A DNA stretch of 64,000 nt from Syngnathus acus (GCF_901709675.1 NC_051091.1:4126967-4190966); one strand, 5' to 3'; positions 37,272 to 50,429 are shown, counted from the first letter of the stretch. Numbers and translations are program-made. The notes: generated by a model from the sequence alone, not told the origin.

Positions 37272-38387
37272 TTCTTAACCTACGATGAGCATACAACTTA
37301 ACATGATCAAATGCTAGGACAAAAGGTCAAACAGGAATAGGATGTTGACTTAACAACTACTTACATCAACTTTCCTATCATGAGTGGAATAAAATGAATT
37401 CACATTAAAATGTTACATTGCTTTCACCTCATTATACAGTCAACTAGCTAAAATCGTAACAGATTGATTATTTTTTGGCAAAGTCGATATCCCTCACACG
37501 CTTTTCTCCAATGAGAAATACTTTTCCTTTTACAGACTTAAATACATTGAGTTCAAGTAACAGGGCAGGGGGTTTCTTTTTCTTAAAAACAAATTAAGTT
37601 CAACCCAAATGTAGACTTTAGGGGGCAGAGTAGCAGCTTCAGGGGATGTGGACTTGCAAGTGACAGGATCAATATGACTGATTCACATTTACACTGAAAA
37701 TAAAAGTCCCTGATTGAGAGGCTGTATAACATATTCACATTCTGCTTGCTTAAGTAAAAGTTAACATGGTTGCAGTGTTCCTCCAACCCCCAAAAGCTAG
37801 CCCACTTCCCACACATCCACATGCTAAACACCATTTTAAATAGTCCAGTTTAAAATAAATCACCCTAAAACAGAGCTTTTAAGGTCGGGGGCCTCTAAAA
37901 CATACGCACGCTCGCTCGCTCACTCACGCCAAACTCACATTTGTCCTTGTCCTCAAAAGGCTTGTGGGTGGTATTAAGGAATTCATTTGATTTGACTTTA
38001 TCAAAATATAGATGCATTCATAATACACAAAGGGGCTAAAATAAAAACAGTGAATGAAGATACAATGATAAAAAGCATTTTTTCTCTCTTTTTTTGCTTC
38101 ATACACAAGCAATAGGACCACAGAGTTCAAAGTTCAGGCATCGTCACAGGGAGAAAAATGTGAAGGGGTGGGGTAGGGGGTCATCCAACTACTGGCACTA
38201 TGCCTTGATGCTCAGTTCAGCTTGATGCCTGATCGCAGATCAGATGTTTAGACTACCACTCAAATGTGGCCTCATCTTTTTTTTTTTTCCTGCCAAAACC
38301 TTATCGGGTCAGTCCATCGAGAAAAAAATCATTATAGTAAAAACAAGTATCCGATTAAAAAGTAGCGTTAAAACCACAACCTGGAAT

Positions 38388-41300
38388 TTAAAATTCAAAG
38401 TCTTCGTCTGCCATGTCGATGGCCCAGGCGAACTTCTCGCGCTGGGTTTTGTTGTAGATCTTCTCAACGGGAATACTCCACTTCTTACACCTGACAAGGG
38501 AAAACAACATTAGCGGGCTGGACATGAACAATTTAAGAATTTGGCGAGGAAACCAAAAAAAGTCACTCACCAAGCCACAGAGATGCGAGGGTCAAGATAG
38601 TTGAGCTTGGAAGTGCCGAGCGCAATTTGCTTGTTCTCTTCGCGATCGGTGGCCTGCACTTCCAGCTTCATCAGCTGCTCTTCTATCCTCTGGACGGCCT
38701 TCTTCTTGGTCTCCACGGCCCTGCGCGGTCGACGCCCGTCATTACATGAGCCGAACTGACGCAAGCAAACGTGTGCAGCGCATCTAAACTTCACTCACTT
38801 CTTGGATTTTTCATCTCTCCGTACTTTGGCATCGGCCTTGGCGCTCTTCAGCTCTCGTTTGGCGTCCGACAGCTGGTCCCTTTTCGCTTCGATCTGAGAC
38901 CAATAAAAGGAGACAATTCGGTAAGAGAGTGGTCTCATGCTTCCAGGTTCTTGTCACAGATACAGGAGCATGTGATCGATCATTTAGAGGCGGGAAAAAA
39001 AAAAAGCAAAACCACCTTAGTCTGCAGGTTCTGCATGGACTTCTCAAACGTCTTAGGTGGCGCCCTCTGGTGGTTACATAGGATGGCCACAGCTCTGTTG
39101 GCCCTGTTGTAGGACAGGATTTTGGCTGGAACGTTCTCATCCACTAGAGACAAAATAGCAACAGCGTTGATTTGTCAGTGGCAAAGACAGATGCTTTCCC
39201 GTCATGGATGTGGTTTGAATTTTTTAGGTGAGACTCGCCAACGACGGCGTACCATTTGTGAGCTCTTTGAGCTGTTGTTGCAAGGTGATTGATGCATTGT
39301 ATGTACGGAAAACCTTGGCCGTCAGACCGTCCATCAGCTCCTGAAGGTGCTTGTTGAGAATCGAAGTCTGCCAAAACGAAATTGGAACAGCGTGAACAAT
39401 ATGCCAACATTCCAAATACATCCCTCCCTCTATGTTGAACGAGCGGTACAGTGGCAATGCCCCAGTCGGAGCTCAACCAAACACGCCCCCAAGTTCAAAC
39501 TCTTTGCGGAGTTGAAATATCTAATGTAGCCCGTTTAATTCAGGTTGTGTTGTGAAGTTGAACTTCAAGGCACTTACATTCAGGCGATCAAACAAGTCGT
39601 CATCTGGCTCTTTGTTTTCCATGAACAACTGAAGATTTTTAAAAACCTGCAAGAGAAACAACAGCCATGATCCTAAGTTTTTGCTGAGGCAGTTTTTTCC
39701 TTGGGCGTGCCAACTCTCACCCTTTTTTCCACAGGGACTTTGTTGTAATATCGGATGGAATCTTTACCCAGGAAGTCAAATTCCACTACGTACTCTTGAC
39801 CGTCGTTCTCGGGATAGAGTTTGAGGTGTTCCACTCTGAGGGAGCAGCAGCCTACTGTGTCGGCAGTCTCTCCTTCCTCTTTCTCGTTTCCAGCTCTCAG
39901 AGCCAGCTGCGGCACACGAGAGAGAGCAAGCCGGCCGGCGTTCACGTCGCATTCCCGCCGAGCGCTTCATACGAGGCTGCGCTGGAGCTCACCTTGTCAA
40001 TGAAGTAAAGCGCCACGGCCCTCTGTCGAATTCTCATCTCCTTGGACTTCCAATCGTCGCGATATTGCGTCCTGATGCGGTCCACGCATTTCTTGAGCCT
40101 GCGGGCCGTTTCATACTTTTGCCAGTCCTTCTCTCCCTGCACACAAAGAAATGAACAAGACTTATGAAACGATTCAAATGTTTGGACCATTCCGTTGTAG
40201 TCACGGTTCAGCTCCCTTGGTGTTCTCAGATTTCTACTTTTCTCAACAACTTATCACAGTTCCAACTATTTGAGTTGATATGATCAATCGAGGTTGTAGC
40301 CTACCTTAATCCTTGAGCTGGGATTCAACATGATGTACTTGATGGAGCCTTGGATGTTCTCAGTCCACGACACCAACCAAGTCACCTTGTTATCATGACG
40401 GACCTCTTTCCACTTTGTGCCTGGAGGAGGCTGCGGGTGCTTGGAGTCCCTGCGCGCATTATTAGATTTATACAGTAAATTGAGAACGTTACCGTGCAAT
40501 ACTTAATCCCCTGACATGTTTTAATCGAGAATACATATATTCCTTGAAACATGTACAGGGTGACTGCACTTGAGCGTGTTGCTGCCCAAAAGAAGGCTCG
40601 ACAGCATTGAGGAAAAGCACTAACTTGCTGCAGTTGATGATGATGTCTTTGGGTCGGATCCGGCGTTTTAGCATGCCCATCTTGGGATGGTCCCCGCGAC
40701 CACGGAACAGGCCGGGCGGCTCAATGCGGAAGTTAGCAATGCGTTCCCTGTGGTTGTCCATGATGCAGAAGCCGTACTCCTGCAAGAGGCGCTCGTTCTC
40801 CGCCTTTATTTTCTATCAAGGGGAAAACAGGTTCATCCATCAATGCCGTGAGTACAAGAAATAAAAAATAAAAAACGTGTGGGGGGAAAAAAAACTTGTG
40901 TTAGGAAAGGTTAACATTTTGGTTTTGCAAACAGTTAGTGTTTACCAATTTCTCTTCCTTGGACATGGCCTTTCTGGCTTCAGTCTGAGCCTTGAAGTAG
41001 TCCGACATCTCAGAGAAGTTGCACTTTTTCAAGTCTGAGATTTTAGCCTTTTCATCTGCGGTCATTTCCTGAATTAGGGAAGAAAAAAAAATCATCCTAT
41101 TAATTAAGAAAAATTGGAGCTACCAGGTGCTAAATGACTTGGTTTCTTTTTCCACCTACTTTGCGCCAATCTTTAAAAAAGTTTTTTCGAAAGATGTCCT
41201 TTGTGGTGTACTCATGGTCCAGCATTTTGGCAAAGAATGTGGCTACCTCTTCTGCCTCTGGGTTGAGCTTCATCGGCTTACCTTAAAGATGAAATGATGT

Positions 41301-44300
41301 GGTGACCGGCCAGGTGGATGCACTGTTATAAAAACGTGCCGTCCGTTTCTTACCATCGTAGTAGAAGTTGACTTTGCTGGGGAGTGGCTCGTACGGTGGC
41401 GCAAACACCGGTCCTTTGTGTTCCAGAAATTTCCACTTGACACCGTCCGTGTATCTCTCCTCTTCCCACCTGGGAACAGTAGCAAAATATAATCAACGTA
41501 TAAAAGTATGCGACCAAATCTACTCACAACATTAACTCACCATTTCCACTTCTCTTCTGGTTCCTTTTTTGCTTTCTTTTTTCCATCAACAGTTTCTCCT
41601 TTTTTATTTGTCTTTTTAGGCTTGATGTCCTAAAAAGGGAAGAGAAAAGGAAGCAAGTTGGCTCAACCCAAGCTGCGATTCAAATCTAGTTGAGATAGCT
41701 TGACAGTCACCAAAGTCTTTCACTGATTTAAAAAAAAAAAAAAAAAAAGAGCCCCATATTATGTACTTCACTTGCCTCAATCGCTTTCCTTTTCTTGTCC
41801 TTCCTGTCGTTTTCTATCTTTACTTTCTTGGGTTTAAAATCATAACTGAAACATGAACACGAAAAAAGTTACATGACCGAACATGACGTGTTTGAAATAT
41901 GTTTCTTGGCCACTCACTCGTCGTCATCATCCCGCTCTCTCTTTAGAGACTTGTCGTGTCTCGGCGAGTGGTAAAAATCATCGTCAGGCTCACACTTCAC
42001 ATGTGGCGGGCTGAAAAAGCGGCAAGACCGTCATTCTGTGATTTCTCCGCACGGTTTGTCGACGTATGGGCCGCCCCGCGTATCACAGGGAATCCCTTAA
42101 AACGGAACCCAAGCAGACATACCTGGCGAATCCATTCTCCTTTTTGATTTTACCATCAACAATTTTCATCTGTAAAGACAAACACATTTGTGACTTAAGT
42201 CATTTGGTTCAAAACTTGTTGTATTATTACTACTTGGTGTGTAAGAAAATAATTAGGTAGTATGCCAGCCACCGAGCATGCGTTATTTGGAGCTCACCTT
42301 TTTCTCCTTGTGCTTGTCTTTAAATTTGTCTGTGCTTCCATCCTTGTGCTTCATCTTCTCCTTATCTCGATGTTTTTTTTCAGATGAGTGCTCGCTGATG
42401 CACCAAGAAATGAAAAACACATATGTAGAGGTCAGCTTGAGCGGAACAAAATGATTTGGGCAGCAGCCGAGTCAGGGAGGTGAGCACTTTGCAAATTGGA
42501 AGAAGCACGTTATACCCATTGCCATGCTTTAGTTTCTCCCGTTCTTTATCCTTCCTGTGGTCCTTGTGTTTGTGTTCTTTATACTTATGCCTGTGGGAGT
42601 CTACAAGAAAAAAAAAAAAAAAAGACAGTGTGAGGACAGTGGCAACCAAAATAAGGTTTCAGTTTTTGTATATCCCCTTAAGATGTGCAGGTTCAATGTT
42701 GTATCAGTTGTGTATGACCACAAAAGGTTGGCTCCTTTCGGCTTTTCCCCGAAGGCGTCGCCACAGCGAAATACCAGTTGTTTTTCCCCCAGATGATTCG
42801 CATGAGAAGTTTTTGGCTCAGTTTTTACGCCGGATGCCTTTCCTAACGCAACCCTCTGCATTTACGCGGGCTTGGAACCGGCACAAGGGAGACGCTGACG
42901 TGTGCCGCTATGGTTGCATATGGTTCCCTGATCGGGAATGGAACCCAAGCCGCGGAGACGAAAGCCCCGCATCCTAACCACTGGGCCATCAGGGATCAGG
43001 GGAACAAAAGTAATCACTTCAAATCAATGAGACAAGCTCACAGTAACCCCGCCCCTTCGTGGCATGTTTAAGATAATGTGAAATGATGACATGTCACGAC
43101 GTGCAAAAGAGCACTTTTCTCCTTTCGCTCTACTTTTCAGTTAAGAAAGATAAACCGAGGCAGACATGCTTTTACTATCGTGGATTAACAAAAGCAGACC
43201 GCAAGGAGTGGGTGGTTTTGTCTAAACTGATTCTCAAAGTTGCGTGGAAATGGCAGCAACTATTTTCACAAATTGATGAATCTGTTGTATTATTACATGC
43301 TTTCATTCCCATCCTTTTAGTCAACAAATGGCATTATTTTAAACTGACATTGCCAAAGACTCAAATTATAATACTGGCGTGGTTAGTATTGTCAGAAAAT
43401 AGGTTGTGTGTGATTCTACAGTCTGCTTTCGAGGAGAACTACAGAAATGAATTATCCAAAATAATTGTGAGCAATGTAATAACTGAGTGGTTATCATATA
43501 AACTAAAGAGAAGGCTACAGACTTATTTTCTTTCATGTATCCTTTTACTACATTGTATTGTTTGGTACACACTTCACCCTTAAAACAAAGCACTTGGACT
43601 CAATGTGTTTTTATATCTTGATTAATAAGGTTTTGATTGATTAAATTATTGGCAACACAAGTCATTGCCCCCACCCCAAAAAATATTGTGTGCCAAGTGT
43701 CAGTTTTGCAAGACATACAATCACCTTGTCATTCCTCATATTGGTGATACTTGGGGCCTTACAATAAAATGAAAACCAAACGGTTTGAAATTGTATAGGT
43801 TAAAACCCCTAGTTGCTACTTTATGTCAAGTTAAATGCTGCCCGAAGCATGGCGCTGTCAAAAGTTACTTTCTCTTGGGCGATGAAAATGTTACCCCCCC
43901 AGTGGTGGAAACACTAATTACGGTGTCGGGTGTCGTAAATAAGAACGTTGCTATCGCCTATCACATCATTTTCCCGAGTGAAGCGTTGTGGAGGCGAGAT
44001 GAGGCGTCCTCTCGGCCATGTAGAGGCGGCGAGCTTGGGTTCAGCTCGCACTCGCAGTAGTCAGGCCGCTGCGCCGAAAAAGAAAATGGCGCAGAGACTA
44101 AGTCCTCAACCCCCAAACCCTCACTTTCAGGTGGGAAATTCGCCCGGTTAACGTGAGCGACGGCTTCAGAGAACACGAGAAATCGATAAAACTCCTCTAG
44201 ATCTGTCCAAATAGGCATTCCAAGTGGCGATATTGTTTTTCAAAGAGCTGTAGCGAGACCTCCCTTTTGAACAATAGACGCTTGTGAGTGAAAGAGAGGA

Positions 44301-44957
44301 CTTAGTCTCTGGACGCCATTTCTGTCCTCTGCTCTAAACTAATCTCATGTTGTAATGTATCACCGAAGATATGTACAAATGAGAGAAAGGGCATTTTGAT
44401 CGTGATCTATATTAGAAGCGAAACACGCTTACCGTTTATCCGAGAGCCACAGTCATTCTGAAATATATTAGAAAACAGACAAGGGTTACATTTCGTAGAA
44501 GCTAACCAGCCGGCGGCTAACTAACTTTGAACTTGCTGGATGGCCAATCGACACTATCTTAGCTTCTTAGCTAGGTGAGCTAATGTGCTACGCTGGCTGG
44601 TAATATGGCTTAGCGGCTCGAGCGAGATGCTAACGTCACACATTACCAGCAGCCTTTCGGCACTCCATTCAAATATGCATCCAAACACATGAAGACTAAG
44701 CGATAACTGCCGTGTCATCAGTAACAAATGAAGGATACAAGTTGTCAACACATTATTATCATTAACAAAACGAGAAGACTTAAAGAAGACACTCGGCCAA
44801 AGCGCATTAGCATCCACTATTCACAGTTAGCCAAGTTATCCTGTCAAACCAAACAAATGCAATGCCAGCAGGCATGTACGGGCTGAATATTGACGGGGGT
44901 GTCATAAAATGTACTCAGCGTTACCTGGTCCTCGTTGTGGGAATGGTCCCCACTCAT
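38388..44957 (-). CDS. top1: DNA topoisomerase I (nuclear), 21 coding exons
   Basis: Coding exons, 5' to 3': 44957-44925, 44457-44433, 42600-42516, 42394-42298, 42169-42123, 42010-41918, 41845-41776, 41629-41541, 41469-41354, 41281-41160, 41068-40946, 40812-40625, 40449-40305, 40136-39993, 39906-39721, 39646-39578, 39367-39253, 39143-39016, 38893-38799, 38720-38571, 38490-38388. All join in phase to 740 aa (human 765). The enzyme relaxes supercoils by a transient 3'-phosphotyrosyl nick. Order: Lys/His/Asp-rich N-terminus ([17 protein letters not shown]), core from WKWWEEERY, linker and C-terminal domain. Catalytic residues are in place: [34 protein letters not shown] and Tyr698 in SKLNYLDPR; it ends DMADEDFEF. 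Exon 7 uses a GC donor (GAG/GCAAGT at 41775). Exon 2 is short and less certain. The N-terminus is shorter than in mammals. Confidence 0.96.
42722..43010 (-). mobile_element. tRNA-Glu-derived SINE in top1 intron 2
   Basis: On the - strand, 42995-42925 forms a full tRNA-Glu-like cloverleaf: acceptor TCCCTGA/TCAGGGA, AGTGGTTAGGA D-arm, anticodon loop with TTC, and a T-loop TTCCATT where one B-box base differs from the consensus. It continues into GGCATCCGGCGTAAAAAC, GCTGTGGCGACGCC and GGGAAAAGCCGAAAGGAG, phrases typical of fish SINE bodies. CTTTTGT on both sides may be the target duplication. Confidence 0.75.
44081..44323. repeat. inverted repeat in top1 intron 2
   Basis: Arms 44081-44107 and 44296-44323 share an inverted 16-base perfect core (CAGAGACTAAGTCCTC) plus an AATGGCG flank. 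An 85-codon - strand frame (43961-44218) covers one arm. The origin is unclear: a MITE, or two facing copies of a repeat. Confidence 0.6.
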
Positions 44958-45088
44958 TTCCTAAGCGGTGATTGACAAAAAATAAAAATGACAAACGTGA
45001 GGGGGCAACCACACACCGGCGAGCAGCAGCAAGCAGAATGAAGAAAGGGCTGGCTTGTGCAAGACCTAAGTCCCAAATGAACAACAGA

Positions 45089-45098
45089 GCGCATGCGC
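45089..45098. promoter_or_regulatory. NRF-1 site in the top1 promoter
   Basis: The palindrome GCGCATGCGC is the NRF-1 consensus and lies about 130 bp upstream of the top1 start codon, a usual place for a housekeeping promoter. Confidence 0.6.
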
Positions 45099-45109
45099 CT
45101 GATTTAAAT

Positions 45110-46270
45110 GGTTCGCAACTGTAGCTCCTCCTTTGGAGGAACGTGTTGCTTTTTACTCAACATTCCCAGGCTGAGTGTCACTGCATTTGGTTGAAACCGC
45201 AAAACCGGCTGGATGCACGGCGACATATCGAAAAGAGTTGAACAGATTGTTCACAAAAATATTCACTATGTCAAAACATTAGTTTATTGTATTATAATGA
45301 AATGATATCCTCTAGTCCTTGGAATGGTGTTGTGCTATGACTTCAAACATGGAGGTAACCAGAATGTAGGACAGAGAATGCAAGGCAGGCCAACCTGCCC
45401 TCGGTAACCTTGGGAGCCTTCAGCGCTAGATCTCAAATAACAACTCAGGAGTTTCAGACTACAGTCGATGTGCAACGTAGAGAACGTAAAGGTCACTGGC
45501 CATGTGTTGCACGATGTTAACTGACAGAAATGTTCTTAACCAAAAGCTCTTTCAACAACAGCAGCAACGTCCAAGCTGCTCTATGGGTCATGTTAACATA
45601 TTAACCCCCCCCCCATAGTAGCCCCTTTGTTATTCTAAACATATTTGATAGCCCAAGATAGACGCATGTGTTATTTGCAAAACTGCAATAAAGCAACTTT
45701 CTTACATTCTCTAAGTTCAATGGTGATTAAAATTGTGCCTAAAGCGTGTATTGGTTAACCTGTGAGCAGCCAAAATAAGATGACGCGACTCAGTTTGCTG
45801 AAGTAATGCTGAGTTGGCAAACCCATTTCCATCCAAAAGAGGGCGCTAAAATTCACAACGTTACACTAAACATTTACACTCGCTTCCCATGTGATTTTGG
45901 ACATCGATGAAAGGGTTCTTTACATAAAAACGCAACTACTACTTAATATATTGCTAAACGAGTGACAATGTGCATTATGCACCCTAGTAACTAACTCATT
46001 ACAATAACAAAAACTTGTTTGGGGGAGGGTGGCGGTATCAAAATGTGCACTGACATTTTGTCGAATTAAATAATTTGATGAATCAAAACCAATCCAAATA
46101 GAATTCGAAACTATGAAACTGCAATGTTTCCACACATCGAAATAACACACCGTGCAGCTGTTTACAGTGAACACAATCTGACCTTATTTGTACTTTTTCC
46201 ATTCCACTTGAGACAAAATATGAAGGAGGTCAAGGTGGCTCCAGCTACCTTTTAGGTCTACCCCAAGTGC
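45110..46270. other. spacer between top1 and the cyld-like gene
   Basis: AT-rich, with no coding frame, splice series or full repeat recognised. A C10 run is at about 45605. Confidence 0.5.
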
Positions 46271-46279
46271 TTGAATAGA

Positions 46280-46285
46280 TTTATT
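46280..46285 (-). other. polyadenylation signal of the cyld-like gene
   Basis: AATAAA on the - strand about 350 bases after the stop codon. Confidence 0.45.
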
Positions 46286-46633
46286 GCATGAAATAGAAAG
46301 AAAAGGCATAAAAGCATTTACATGTGACATTCTAAATCTTACCATAAATACCCAGTATTCATGACAAAAGGAAAACAATAAAATAAAGCAATAGAAATGT
46401 CTAATTAAAAAAACTTTCATTTTACTCCTCTCATGTCTGAGTATGTAAAGGAAAATTGTAGTGAGCTACCATAGCATTTCCTTCCGATATTACTGCATTA
46501 TAAGGTATGTAAAAAAAAATAAAAAAAATCACTGACGACTGTTTGTATTCAATAATGAAAAATCTGGTTGATAAAGTGCAAATGTATTATTAAGCCACTC
46601 TTGCAAGAACACTGTGTCCTTGTCGTCATACAT

Positions 46634-49600
46634 TTAAGGCCCCTGATGATTTGTACTAGAAAGAGTCATTGCTGGCTTCTGGTATAAAAACATGTAGGAG
46701 TCACACAGCAGCCTGCGTACAAGCTCGGGAGCACACGAAGGGTTGGCCCGTGCTTGCTCCTCCTCAGACATGGACAAAAAGTCACCCAACTCTGGACAAG
46801 CTCGGATCTCTGGGATGTTGTAGCCCCTTTGATCATCACCTGACAGGAAGAGCAGCGTTGAGATTAGACTTCAGATTGAGACGTGATAGAAGAGACAAAG
46901 TCAGAGTGCATGCTTATCTGCATTTGTTGAGACTGCTTTATCAGAACATGTCATGAGCGACGGTTTCATTTGAAAACATGTCAGCGTTTGCACAAACATT
47001 TTGGGGGGGTATTATGTCATTGCCTAGCTAAAAAGAAAAAAAAAATGATGAATCATCCTCACCGCATCTGTCTGCCATGCTGTCAAAGAAGAGCCAGGAG
47101 TGTGGGTCAGAACCGTATTTGACAAAGGCCACATAGTGACTGGTGTGAATGCAAAGCACCGCAAACAGCTGCAAGGTGTGCCGAGCTGCAGGGGAAGCTG
47201 CGGCTACCTCAGCTGGAACCGCCAAAGGTTTTGGGCTATGCCCCAGGCGCGAGGGATGCCTGTGCACCTTCAAAACAAAGAAGCAGCAAAATAAATTAAA
47301 ATGTCGTGTTTAATACTGGGGGTGTTGCATTTTTAAATTTGTCTTGCCTGTGTGTTGCAGGTTGTGCAGTATTGTTTAATTCTTCCCGGATGCAGTTTTT
47401 GATCTGGCAGACACTGGAGACACTCGTGCTCTGCCAATTCCCCACAGATAAAACATTGCCTGGGTGCTGTGGGAACATGCAGAGATCATTTAAGAAGAAG
47501 AAAAAACATTTTTTGTTTGTTTTGATATTTACGATAGTGTAGGTTCCTTACAGTTGTAAAGTAGGTCGGCGATGTCCAGCTCCATGGATGGAATGATGTG
47601 AGAGAACATTTTAAATTTGTTTCCAAACCTTGGCATCTGAACTATAAGACAGGATGGCATCTAGAGAACAGGTCAAGTAGGATATTAGAATTAAAAGGAT
47701 GAAACAGTGATATCTTTTTTTGTTTGTCATACCTCTTCAAACTTGACATCGGATGACAGGCAGGAAGTGTCCATCAGCTGTTGCACGGTGGGTATCTGTG
47801 CCATTTGCTCCTTTTCCAGAAAGATCTGGAATGTGTAAGCCCCTTGATAACTTTCACTTCTCGACCTGGTAGAAATGTGTACTTTGTGATTTCTCAGCCA
47901 TACAGAGGAGATATTGAGAACGAGACCACCCAAGGTCCTACCTGAGTTTAAGCAGCGGCTCAATCCCAAGAACCTTCTGGAAGAGAATTGTGATGAATTC
48001 CTCTGGGTCTGCAATGAGAACACAAATGAAATCGATAAATAAGACGCTTGACATCGTTCATGCTTTTTAGCAACAACGCCTTATAGGAAAAGGACTTGGA
48101 CCTTTTTCGTCTGTTCGAAATGTGTCACAGCCAAGATGATTGCGGAAATTCATCACGCTGGCAGCAGGCACGAAGCCTTGTCTGCAAGAAAAGTGTTTGA
48201 GAGCAAGGAAAATGCCATGTTAGTGAGAAAACAATAATACCTGCGTAAACGGTTGACTATTTTTCTCAGTGTAGAAGCAATCGGCTGCACAGTGTCTGCA
48301 GGCCAACGGCAGATATTATCCAGGGTCACGGAGGAACTGAACAAACTGCAGAAAGAAAACAACAGCTTTTATCTGGATGCACTTAACTCCTTAGTCGCAT
48401 GACATTTTTCAAGACGAAAAGTCACGTTACATCACAGCACCGCTTCATAGTCAGCTGTTGTGGTGGGTGGTGATTCTGAACTGGTTCTACCTGAAAAGTG
48501 TGGCATCCAGATAACAGGAGTTGATGTGGCCTTGGATCCCTTTCATTCTTCCCACTAACAAAGACATGACCTCCGATTCAGCAATGGGTGCCACATACTC
48601 CTCAGAGTCCACATATGGAGGAACTAGAGCACACAAAAAACACTTTTTTTTCTTTTCCAGTGATGCAACAAATAGCGACACATTTAGTACTTTGAAAACA
48701 ATCTTTATTTAGCAATCCAGGTCTTGGATTATAAAAAGTGGTGCAGATTTTTAATTACTAAAAGGTTAATGTTCCATTGCATTCAGCAATTACCTGGAGG
48801 TATTTCCGCTTGGCTGTCGATGTCACTTGCTGTGGAGGAGCAGACAAACCTGCTATCGGGGTTGCATTTAGTAACAGGAACAAATAAAGCCCTGCTAATT
48901 TTGCAAGTGAAAAATCGCTGGCCTTTGTAAGTCCCATCAGAACAACCGTTCACATCGTAGTCCTGATGCACAAAATAGACCAAATCATTTGCAAATATTC
49001 ACAAAGCTAGTTAAAAGCCTTTCATGCGAATCTTGAGACTCACCAGTTCGAGTCCAGCCCATTCGGAGGTTTTTCCTTCAAGGACACCCAGCCACCTCAC
49101 AACCCCATAAACTGTAACCCCTGTGTCGGACACAACCTCCACCATGGACCCCACCTCCAAAGGTGCACATGATGTGTTGATGCTGCTTCTCTGCTCTGTA
49201 CGTTTTTCTTTCTTTAGTCCATGAGATCTAAGAATTGGCATGGACTTGATGCGCAGCACCTTTTTGTTCGTGCCTGTAAGAAGTTAGGGAGGGTCCGGGT
49301 TAAAAAGTCACATGACATATAGTATCTTTAATCTTGTGACATGTTGTTGACAGTATGTTCGGAATACTATGCAGACAACTCTGAAAGCACGCCAAGCCAT
49401 GTGATGACTCCACTCTTCTGCATTCCAAAGCAACTGGACTCGTTTTGCGACTACAGCGCATTTTCTGATAGCACGACATGGACTACATACATACCACCAT
49501 GTTGGCCAGGATTAGAGTTGAGTCCCAGGGGGATGGAGTAAGATGGGACCACCTGGATAATGTCTGCAGCACTGAACAGGGGCATATGAGCAGGCTTTTT

Positions 49601-50311
49601 GGATAGTAAAGCAGGAGCATTGTCCTAGATGACAAAAGCAGATTGTGAAAAACAGACAAAGTCGAAGTGCATAGCTGCTCAATTAAGTCCTAATGATAGT
49701 TCAAGGTTTCCGAAGTTAATTGTTGGACTGTCAATTTTTACCGTGACTGGTTTATAGAGTGCATGATGTACGACAACTCAACACCTACGCAAATATTAGC
49801 TTGAGGCGCCTTAATGCTCACTTAAGGTTTATTATCACAAGCGTCAACAATTATCCTGTAATGGAAATGCTCCTACCACAAATTCCACTTCAAATCCCAG
49901 CATCTGCAGATCCTCTTTGTTTTCCTTCTTCCCAATCTGCATCAGGTTCTTCACCACTCCCGGTTGATGGCCCTTCCTGTGCTTCACCACCACCAGGTCA
50001 TCCACAGTCAGCTCACAGATGGCCGAGAACAGCTGCGGGTTGCACAGCAGTTCCAGGCGTTTGTTCACGGAGGAGATGAAGAACAGGAGCTGAGCTTGGT
50101 GGCGGCTCAGGGGGTAAGTGTCCTCCTTCCGCACGACGCCTCCCTTCTTGGGTGCCCCCGCGTTTGACCCCCCGGAGTAGAGAAGCCCCATCAGCTCCCC
50201 GCGTTGCGTCTCCGATTCCATCCGACCAATGCATCCCCGATAGAAGCCTTTCCACGACTTCCCACGTGTGACGATGAAGAACTTCTCTTTTAACAACGGG
50301 ATGGTCTCCAT
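46634..50311 (-). CDS. cyldl: CYLD-like deubiquitinase, short form, 13 coding exons
   Basis: Coding exons: 50311-49877, 49624-49495, 49273-49044, 48962-48794, 48623-48491, 48345-48241, 48181-48102, 48008-47942, 47865-47733, 47660-47552, 47466-47348, 47267-47063, 46839-46634; 706 aa in phase (human CYLD 956). CYLD cleaves Lys63 and linear ubiquitin chains and restrains NF-kB signalling. The USP catalytic triad is complete: Cys358 in GHINSCYLD, His614 in TSHYVAFV, Asp632 in [10 protein letters not shown]-box-like zinc module (about 531-575, [16 protein letters not shown]...YCTTCNTQ) lies within it. One full CAP-Gly domain (about 227-300; [15 protein letters not shown]) matches CAP-Gly 3; the first is only partly present and the second is missing. 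The intron after exon 11 has a GC donor (ACACAG/GCAAGA). A 5' non-coding exon probably ends at about 50417. Start is ATG 50311. The paralogue name is inferred. Confidence 0.9.
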
Positions 50312-50429
50312 TGAAGTAAGTCTAGCAGGCGTTTTACGCAGTAAATCTGTTGACACGGGAAAACATCTTTACCCTCTCATTTGTTTCGCAGCAATGTTGT
50401 CAAAACAAACACTCACCTAGATTTTCCTT

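Noticed and set aside
42925-42995. Functional tRNA-Glu gene
   Set aside because: It runs straight into a SINE body, lacks a T-stretch terminator, and its B box is altered; called a SINE head instead.
43083-43583. 166-aa + strand frame in top1 intron 2
   Set aside because: AT-rich, no recognised domain, no splice or promoter support; probably a chance opening or an unreadable repeat remnant.
50309-50356. Earlier start for the cyld-like protein
   Set aside because: The extension begins at GTG and crosses a probable 3' splice site (CAACAG at 50347); ATG 50311 is used.
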